From assembly GCA_030040755.1 (NCBI GenBank), contig JASHTC010000142.1:1-21855 (forward strand): a stretch of DNA of 21,855 nt. Reading direction: 5' to 3'. This stretch comes from Thermoplasmata archaeon. Lineage in GTDB: Archaea > Thermoplasmatota > Thermoplasmata > Lutacidiplasmatales > UBA184. The position numbers and the translations under genes were made by a program. Below are positions 1 through 4,876 of this stretch, in pieces (positions within the stretch are counted from its first letter, which is position 1; every line of letters begins with the position of its first letter). The notes beneath the pieces were generated by a model. The model worked only from the letters and a program-made list of their open reading frames with translations, did no database searches and had not been told where the DNA came from.

Positions 1-1426
1 GGTCAGCTTCCTCGGCCAGGTGCAGCTCCTCCGCCGCCTCTTCGAGCTGGCCCCGCTCCAAGAGGAGGCGGGCATACCACGTGCGTGCCCGGGCGTAGCT
101 CGGGTTCAGGGAGATGGCCGCCCGAAGCTCCCGATCCGCTCCGGCGAACTCGTACATCTCGTCCAGGAGAACGCCCAACGAGGCGTGCGCCTCGGCCGCG
201 TTCGGGTCGAGGAGGATCGACCGGCTCGCGAGCTCCCGCGCGGCCTCGTACCGCTCGTCCCCTTGGCGGTGGGAGTGGTCGGAGAGCGCGTTTTCGAGGT
301 ACTTCGCATCGGCGAGGCCGGAATAGGCGCGGGCGTTGTTCGGGTCCAAGCCGATCGCCCGCTCGAACTGCTGGCCCGCTTGGGCGACGGTTTCCAGGCT
401 GATCCCCTGCAGCAGCGTCCGGCCCCGGAGGTAGGCCAGATATGACTCCGTTACTCCGGTGGGACGGGAGCGGAGTCGACGCTCCTCCCGGTCCAGGATG
501 GTGACCCTCAACCGCTCCGCGACCCGGTGCGCGATTTCTCCCTGGATGGCGAAGACGTCATCCAGATCTCGGTCGAAGGTGTCCGCCAGAAGGTGCTCTT
601 GGCTCGCCGTGTCGATGAGCTGGGCGGTGACTCTCACCTTGTTCCCGGCCCGACGCACGCTCCCCTCCAACAGCGAACGGACGTCGAGCTCCGCGCCGAC
701 CTCCGCGACGGACTTGGGGTGCCGCTTGTAGACTTCGACCGACGTGCGCGCGATGACCCGGAGGCCCCCGATCTGGGAGAGCGTGGAGATCAGCTCCTCG
801 GTCAGCCCGTCGGCGAGGTACTCGTCGCGCGGGTCGGGACTGATGCTGGCGAAGGGGAGCACGGCGACCCGGGCCGGGGGAGGCGACCGGGGAGGGCCGC
901 CCGCTCCCGGCGGGCTCGCCAGGACCCGATAGACGTCGATGGGCGAGTCAACCCCTCGAAGATGGGGGTCCTCGACGCGTTCGAACCGGGCCGATACCTT
1001 GTCGCGGACCTGCTCGTACACCGGTCCCGAGATGCAGACCCCGCCCGGAGGGGCCAGCGACTCGAGCCGACTCGCCACGTTGACCGCGTCCCCGAGGATG
1101 TCTCCGCCATCCTCGATCACGTCCCCCAGGTGTACCGCGATGCGCGTCAGCGGACGGTCCTCCGCGGACTCCATGGCCCATTCCGCCGAGTGGCGCTGGA
1201 GCTCGAGCGCGCAGCGCACGGCGTTCAGCGCGCTGTCAAATTCGATGAGGAAGCCGTCGCCGATCGTCTTTACCTCCCGACCTCCGAATCGGGAGACCGC
1301 GGCCCGGACCAGCCTCCGATGTTCGGCGAGGAGGCGCATCGAGCGAGGTTCGTCGCGGTGCGTCCGGGGCGTGAACCCGACCAGGTCCGTGAACATGATG
1401 GCAGCAAGTCTTCGCGGTGCGGCCAC
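1..1426 (-). CDS. Class III adenylate cyclase with TolB-like and TPR regions (C-terminus cut by window edge)
   Basis: This is a predicted cytoplasmic nucleotidyl cyclase converting ATP to cAMP; about 475 residues are visible and the C-terminus lies beyond base 1. Residues 5-175 form the catalytic domain. FTDLVGFT supplies metal ligand D14, VKTIGDG supplies K53 and D57, D109 is the second purine-selecting residue, and GDAVNVASRL supplies N116 and R120. The Lys/Asp pair is the one known for ATP rather than GTP, so the active site looks intact. From about residue 186, AVLPF...DEYLADGLTEELI matches the TolB-N-like region found in bacterial cyclase-TPR proteins, and TPR-like helices follow from about 325. 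I chose GTG 1426: an in-frame TAA lies nine codons upstream, the cyclase motif starts right after it, and a TATA-like ATTAA is centred 27 nt upstream. ATG 1396 would cut the first strand. No transmembrane segment is visible. Confidence 0.9.
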   Translation of the reverse strand, partial: MAAPRRLAAIMFTDLVGFTPRTHRDEPRSMRLLAEHRRLVRAAVSRFGGREVKTIGDGFLIEFDSALNAVRCALELQRHSAEWAMESAEDRPLTRIAVHLGDVIEDGGDILGDAVNVASRLESLAPPGGVCISGPVYEQVRDKVSARFERVEDPHLRGVDSPIDVYRVLASPPGAGGPPRSPPPARVAVLPFASISPDPRDEYLADGLTEELISTLSQIGGLRVIARTSVEVYKRHPKSVAEVGAELDVRSLLEGSVRRAGNKVRVTAQLIDTASQEHLLADTFDRDLDDVFAIQGEIAHRVAERLRVTILDREERRLRSRPTGVTESYLAYLRGRTLLQGISLETVAQAGQQFERAIGLDPNNARAYSGLADAKYLENALSDHSHRQGDERYEAARELASRSILLDPNAAEAHASLGVLLDEMYEFAGADRELRAAISLNPSYARARTWYARLLLERGQLEEAAEELHLAEEAD

Positions 1427-1450
1427 GGGGGCAGAACGCGCTGCGGTGGG

Positions 1451-1455
1451 TTAAT
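1451..1455 (-). promoter_or_regulatory. TATA-like box of the cyclase gene
   Basis: The minus strand reads CATTAACCC here, an AT-rich island in GC-rich surroundings. Its centre is about 27 nt upstream of GTG 1426, the spacing expected for an archaeal TATA box with a leaderless transcript. No Shine-Dalgarno sequence precedes the GTG, which fits. Confidence 0.4.
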
Positions 1456-1526
1456 GGCTCCGATTCCGGTTTCCGTGTCGCGGCCAAGGAATCCCGACCC
1501 TCGTGGGACCCCCGGTCTCGTTTCGA

Positions 1527-1543
1527 CGCCGCCGTTGGCGGCG
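1527..1543. repeat. Perfect 7-bp hairpin with 3-nt loop
   Basis: CGCCGCC and GGCGGCG flank the loop GTT. Read on the plus strand it is followed by GGTTTGA, only a weak T-run. It may be an RNA hairpin in the spacer, but short GC hairpins arise easily by chance at this base composition. Confidence 0.3.
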
Positions 1544-1603
1544 GGTTTGACTCCCCCGGGGACGATCGAGAAGATGGCGAAAGCCGAGCGGGGGGAAACA
1601 AGA

Positions 1604-1756
1604 ATGGGAGCGACAGGGGTAGAGGTGGAAGCGGTGCGAGCGGCCTTTGGACTGGTCCGGCAGATGGGAGTCCGGTTGGACGAGCTTCGGGCGCTGCCGG
1701 CGCTCATCCTGCGGCTGATCGGGTGCGGGAAGGCGGCGTGCCCGAGGGCCGGCTGA
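1604..1756 (+). CDS. Possible 50-residue small protein
   Basis: The frame encodes MGATGVEVEAVRAAFGLVRQ followed by a second Leu/Arg-rich amphipathic stretch and ends GKAACPRAG. Alternating hydrophobic and charged residues suggest two short helices. A GGGGG run ends about 8 nt before the ATG and could act as a ribosome site. An earlier in-frame ATG at 1574 would add ten residues. I do not recognise a family. The third codon positions are mostly G or C but less strictly than in the neighbours, so this may be chance. Confidence 0.25.
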   Translation: MGATGVEVEAVRAAFGLVRQMGVRLDELRALPALILRLIGCGKAACPRAG

Positions 1757-1841
1757 TCGGCGTCGAGGTCGGGGGGCGTCGGGGCGGCCGCGTGGCGGGG
1801 AGGAGACACCGACCCGCGGCCCGGCCCCGACCCGGCGGAGG

Positions 1842-2810
1842 TCAGGGATCTTGGAGCGCCGAGGGTAACTGGCTCGACAGGTGCTCGTCGACCCACTGGG
1901 GGTAGGTCACGGAGCCCAGCCCGAACGTTCGTCGTACGTTGGCCACTCCCTCGACCTCGAGCGTCTGGCGGACGACGCGCTCCAAGGCGGCCGGTCGACC
2001 CACCGGGACGAGGCCCGCCACCGGCCGGTCGGCCCGTTCGGGCGCGGACCCGAACCCGTCGGCCGCCACGGGTAGCCAGCTCTCGGCCTGGCGGGTGACC
2101 TGGGCGGAGACTCCGGCGAAGTCGGCCCCGGGCTGGAGCGACAGTTGCAGCAGGGCCAAGGGCCATTCCTCCGAATCGCTACTGTGGCTCCACCAGCACG
2201 CGTGGGAGTCCAGCAACGCGTCGAACCGTCGCGCGGTGGTCTTGAGGCTGATGCGGGACTCGCCGGCGATGCGCCCCAGCGTTTCGTCCGGGTGCCGTCG
2301 CAGTACGGAGAGGAGCCTCCAGTCGAGCGCGGTGGGGGTTCGCGTGCTCGGCGGGATCCAGTAGGGGGTCGGCCCCCGAACCTCCCCGGTCGGGGAGAAC
2401 CGTCGCAGGAGGGCCGTGCGCCGGGCCGTGGCGCCTGGGTTGTCGGAGACGTAGTAGACGCAGACCTTTCGGTCCTCCTCGTCAAGAATGTCTCGGGCGA
2501 ACACCACCCCATCGAGAACGGCGAGGTCCCGGAACAATCGTTCGGACTCTCGTGGGCTCCGAATCGGGACCTCGGCCATCACCGTCGTCGCGCCGAACAG
2601 CGAGGGGTTCAGGCGTACCTCGGTCCCCCGCAGAAGTCCCTGGTCCTTGAGGCTCCGCAAGCGGACGCGGACCCCCGCCTCACTCAGACCGACCCGGTCC
2701 GCGATCGCGCGGGCCGAGACCCGAGGGTCGACCAGACGCCGGGACGCCCAGAACCGGACGAGGCCATCCGGAGAGAGGTGACGGTAGATCGCAAAGTCCG
2801 TCGCGTCCAC
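1842..2810 (-). CDS. Tandem Lrp/AsnC-like transcriptional regulator
   Basis: This 322-residue protein reads as two Lrp/AsnC-like units in one chain. Unit one has a winged helix at about residues 15-65, with the turn at ARAIADRVGLSEAGVRVRLR, and an alpha/beta region at about 73-140 resembling the RAM effector fold. Unit two starts at ALDWRLLSVLRRHPDETLGR (161-180), continues through ISLKTTARRFDALL as recognition helix, and has a second alpha/beta region at about 215-300. Single-unit Lrp proteins are about 150 residues and dimerise, so this may be a built-in pseudo-dimer. The start is GTG 2810, with a T-rich element (GGTTTTTCC) about 35 nt upstream. It is a probable DNA-binding regulator; its ligand and targets are unknown. 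It lies between the hypothetical gene at 2939 and the cyclase, all on the same strand. Confidence 0.8.
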   Translation of the reverse strand: MDATDFAIYRHLSPDGLVRFWASRRLVDPRVSARAIADRVGLSEAGVRVRLRSLKDQGLLRGTEVRLNPSLFGATTVMAEVPIRSPRESERLFRDLAVLDGVVFARDILDEEDRKVCVYYVSDNPGATARRTALLRRFSPTGEVRGPTPYWIPPSTRTPTALDWRLLSVLRRHPDETLGRIAGESRISLKTTARRFDALLDSHACWWSHSSDSEEWPLALLQLSLQPGADFAGVSAQVTRQAESWLPVAADGFGSAPERADRPVAGLVPVGRPAALERVVRQTLEVEGVANVRRTFGLGSVTYPQWVDEHLSSQLPSALQDP

Positions 2811-2938
2811 GTCGCTTCGCCCGCCCGTACGGTCTCCGCGCGGAAAAACCTGCGGGTCATGCGCGGCGTACGGGCGGGCCCCCCGAAGGTCCGGGAACGA
2901 CCGCGCACCCCGAAGGCCCGAGAACGTCGTTCGCGCCC

Positions 2939-3376
2939 TCAGGCGCTCTCGCTCGACTCGGTCTCCAACCGGAGGAGCGGCTGGAAGGCGAGCGAGAGGG
3001 CGGGGCCGTCGGGCTCCGAGGGCGGCCGGAATGGCTCCGTGCGGGCGATGCCTGCGGCGGAGATCAAGCGGGGAGGTTCTGGCCCGGCGGTGGGGGGGCC
3101 CGACCGAACGGCGCGGCCGACACCCGCCGGGCTCTGGTCCGGAGCGCGCGCGGCGCGAACCCCCCCGCGGTGCAGGGCAGCGCGCAGCCGCCCCCAGACC
3201 CCGGACGGGGGCGGGGCGCGGTCGGGCGGGACCGGCCGTTCCAGGGAGGCGCGGACGCAGACCTCGACGTACATCGAGCTCTCGCGGTTCATTTCGAGGT
3301 CCGCGTACCTCCGGATCGCTCGGTGCTCGGCAAGGTGCGCGGCCAGGAGCAGGGCCTCCGGTCCTCGAGCCTCCAT
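2939..3376 (-). CDS. Hypothetical protein, Pro/Arg-rich centre
   Basis: I do not recognise this 145-residue protein. The N-terminus looks helical (ALLLAAHLAEHRAIRRYADL), then a short strand-like stretch (MYVEVCVRASLE), then a low-complexity Pro/Arg/Gly segment at about 48-115, and an acidic end. Three observations support it: third codon positions are almost all G or C, a GGGGAG ribosome site sits 6 nt before the ATG, and a TATA-like GTATTTTC lies about 65 nt upstream. No transmembrane segment or catalytic motif is visible. It lies between a cyclic-nucleotide-binding protein and the Lrp-like regulator on the same strand, so it may belong to the same unit. The disordered middle keeps confidence moderate. 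Confidence 0.5.
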   Translation of the reverse strand: MEARGPEALLLAAHLAEHRAIRRYADLEMNRESSMYVEVCVRASLERPVPPDRAPPPSGVWGRLRAALHRGGVRAARAPDQSPAGVGRAVRSGPPTAGPEPPRLISAAGIARTEPFRPPSEPDGPALSLAFQPLLRLETESSESA

Positions 3377-3382
3377 CGCCTT

Positions 3383-3388
3383 CTCCCC
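3383..3388 (-). promoter_or_regulatory. Shine-Dalgarno site for the gene starting at 3376
   Basis: The minus strand reads GGGGAG, followed by 6 nt and ATG 3376. This is good spacing, and it is the main reason for accepting the hypothetical gene and its start. Confidence 0.5.
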
Positions 3389-3437
3389 AGGGGATCGAAG
3401 GCCCCTGAGGGAGTCAAGGGTGCCGCCCGCGAGGGTG

Positions 3438-3447
3438 CGAAAATACG
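3438..3447 (-). promoter_or_regulatory. Possible TATA element upstream of the gene starting at 3376
   Basis: The minus strand reads GTATTTTCGC. Initiation about 26 nt downstream would give a leader of roughly 40 nt, which is consistent with this gene using a Shine-Dalgarno site. The assignment is weak. Confidence 0.3.
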
Positions 3448-3546
3448 TCCCGCAGCGGTGTCGGGACCGGTTCCCTTACGAACCGTAGCGGAATCGGAAG
3501 CGGCGGAGCGGACGCGTCGCCCGCGCACGCGGGCCCGCGCGCTGCC

Positions 3547-3987
3547 CTACTCCGAGAGGGCCCGATTGGTGGCGCCCAGCCGGCGCGCCATCTCCTCGAG
3601 CATTCCGCGAAGCATGCGGGGTTGGCCCATCGCGAACCCCCAGAACTCCCACTTCGATAGGACCAGGCAGCGCGTCGGCTGGCTCGCGATGACATCCGCC
3701 GACCGCGGTTCGTTGTCGAACAGGGCCATCTCGCCGAAGAACTGGCCCGGGCCGAGCGAGGCGAGCCGGCGTCCCTTGCGTCGGACCTCGACGCCGCCCT
3801 CGAGGAGTAGGTAGAATCCGATCCCCTTCTCGCCCTGCTTCACTACGTTCGCGCCGTCCGGATAGGTCCGCTCGAGCGCGTCCTTCGCCAGGCTTCGGAG
3901 CTGGCGGTCGGTCAGCATGGAGAAGATCGGGACCTTCTCCAGCATCCGGATCGTTCCCTCGTTGACCTTGGCCCGGAATATCGCCAC
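3547..3987 (-). CDS. Stand-alone cyclic-nucleotide-binding domain protein (B)
   Basis: This 146-residue protein is one CRP/cNMP-binding beta-roll with short flanking helices and no HTH, kinase or membrane part. The phosphate-binding cassette is intact: FFGEMALFDNEPRSADV puts G85-E86 at the ribose and R95-S96-A97 at the cyclic phosphate. Upstream are the usual PDGANVVKQGEKG and FYLLLEGGVEV strands. It is a paralogue of the next gene upstream (4125-4559), and both carry WEFW after the cassette. I chose GTG 3987 because a CTATAT box is centred 26 nt upstream and the fold begins just after. The frame stays open to ATG 4608, but that extension runs antiparallel-free over the neighbouring gene in a different frame and reads as low-complexity Pro/Arg. 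The probable role is a cAMP-binding receptor or adaptor; its partner is unknown. Confidence 0.87.
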   Translation of the reverse strand: MAIFRAKVNEGTIRMLEKVPIFSMLTDRQLRSLAKDALERTYPDGANVVKQGEKGIGFYLLLEGGVEVRRKGRRLASLGPGQFFGEMALFDNEPRSADVIASQPTRCLVLSKWEFWGFAMGQPRMLRGMLEEMARRLGATNRALSE

Positions 3988-4010
3988 GGGGGCCGACACC
4001 GGGTCCCGGG

Positions 4011-4016
4011 ATATAG
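4011..4016 (-). promoter_or_regulatory. TATA box of cNMP-binding gene B
   Basis: The minus strand reads CTATAT in a GC-rich context. It is centred 26 nt upstream of GTG 3987, so the transcript would be leaderless. It separates this gene from the upstream paralogue as its own transcription unit and decides between several possible in-frame starts. Confidence 0.55.
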
Positions 4017-4124
4017 AGCTAATCGGGACGACCAGCCCGTGCGGGAGCGGGTCCGGCGGAGTTCCCACGATTTCGATCGTCGCCCGGCCGGAGACGGGAC
4101 CGTCCGCGCCCTCCGCCGCCGGCG

Positions 4125-4559
4125 TCACTCCACGAGCTCCGTCCGGAAGCCGCGGAGGCGTCGGACGGTCTCCTCGAAGAGCGCTTGGTCGACCTGGGGG
4201 TCGACGCCGACGGCGGCCCAGAACTCCCAGCGGTTGACCGCCAGGCAGCGAACCCTCGCCGTCGCGAGCACGTCGGCCGTGCGCGCTTGGTCGACCAGCA
4301 GGGCCGCTTCGCCAAAGAACTCTCCCTTCGTGAGCGAGCGGACGAGTCGGCCCCCCCGGCGGACCTCGGCGGTCCCGCTGAGGAGCAGGTAGAGGCCGGT
4401 TCCCCGGTCCCCCTCCCGGACGATGGTCGCGCCGGCCTCGTAGCTGGCCTCGTGGCTCGACCGGGCGATCCGTTCGAGCTGGGCGCGGGCCAGGCCCGAC
4501 AGCAGCGGGACGGCGGCCAGCATCGCCACCCGGTCGCTGGACTCTCGCTGGGCCACCAT
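4125..4559 (-). CDS. Stand-alone cyclic-nucleotide-binding domain protein (A)
   Basis: This 144-residue protein has a single CRP-like cNMP-binding domain. Strands include GATIVREGDRGTGLYLLLSG, and the phosphate-binding cassette is FFGEAALLVDQARTADV with G83-E84 and R93-T94-A95, the residues needed for cAMP or cGMP. Threonine after the arginine is compatible with either nucleotide, whereas the downstream paralogue has serine. The C-terminal helix (QALFEETVRRLRGF) ends the protein, with no DNA-binding or enzymatic domain. The start is ATG 4559: an in-frame TGA lies two codons upstream. An AT-rich stretch (AATACGAATAT) lies about 35 nt upstream and probably belongs to the promoter. The gene is 137 nt from its paralogue and in the same orientation, indicating a tandem duplication. 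Confidence 0.87.
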   Translation of the reverse strand: MVAQRESSDRVAMLAAVPLLSGLARAQLERIARSSHEASYEAGATIVREGDRGTGLYLLLSGTAEVRRGGRLVRSLTKGEFFGEAALLVDQARTADVLATARVRCLAVNRWEFWAAVGVDPQVDQALFEETVRRLRGFRTELVE

Positions 4560-4591
4560 CGGTCAGCGACGGCGGTATCGGCTCCGAGGCC

Positions 4592-4602
4592 ATATTCGTA
4601 TT
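4592..4602 (-). promoter_or_regulatory. Probable promoter element of cNMP-binding gene A
   Basis: The minus strand reads AATACGAATAT, the only AT-rich island in the roughly 270-nt divergent spacer on this side. Initiation 26 nt downstream would leave a leader of about 8-12 nt before ATG 4559. Confidence 0.35.
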
Positions 4603-4848
4603 CCTCAAAGACCGGGAGCGGGCGCGGGCTCGGGGACCGGCGACGGCGACGTGAGGTCGGAGGGACCGAGGCGGCCCACTCGTCCCCCCACGGAGGGGCT
4701 CGGCGGGGGGTTCCGGAGGGGGGAGGGTCCGGGCTACGGGCGAACGGGGACCGGTCTAGCGGCTCGGGCGCGACGTGGCCGGGCCCTGCCGCCGCCCCGG
4801 TGCCCGACCCCCGTTATGCGGACCTGCGGGCCCGCCGTATCGGCAGCG

Positions 4849-4854
4849 CTATCC
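4849..4854 (+). promoter_or_regulatory. Weak TATA-like element of the M1 peptidase gene
   Basis: CTATCC is centred about 26 nt before GTG 4877. It is weak on its own, but the spacing repeats that seen at other genes here and supports GTG 4877 over ATG 4775. Confidence 0.3.
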
Positions 4855-4876
4855 GCCGGAGTCGAGTCTCGGACCC

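Larger units (their letters stand above)
1427..1841. other. 415-nt spacer between cyclase and Lrp-like gene
   Basis: No convincing gene fills this stretch. It holds the cyclase promoter, a GC-rich hairpin at 1527-1543, and a possible 50-codon plus-strand ORF (1604-1756). It is long compared with other spacers in this window, so an unrecognised small RNA or small protein is possible. Confidence 0.4.

Noticed and set aside
527..1756. 409-codon open frame on the plus strand
   Set aside because: Most of it is antisense to the cyclase gene, reads as low-complexity Arg/Asp/Val, and has no domain. Only its last 50 codons, outside the cyclase, are kept as a doubtful small ORF.
3468..3485. Hairpin CGGTTC / GAACCG with a 6-nt loop
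   Set aside because: The 6-bp stem is short, has no T-run, and is not clearly placed relative to a stop codon. It is likely to be chance.
3988..4608. N-terminal extension of cNMP-binding protein B to ATG 4608
   Set aside because: The extension overlaps the whole paralogous gene in another frame, is Pro/Arg/Gly-rich, and the TATA box 26 nt before GTG 3987 explains the start better.
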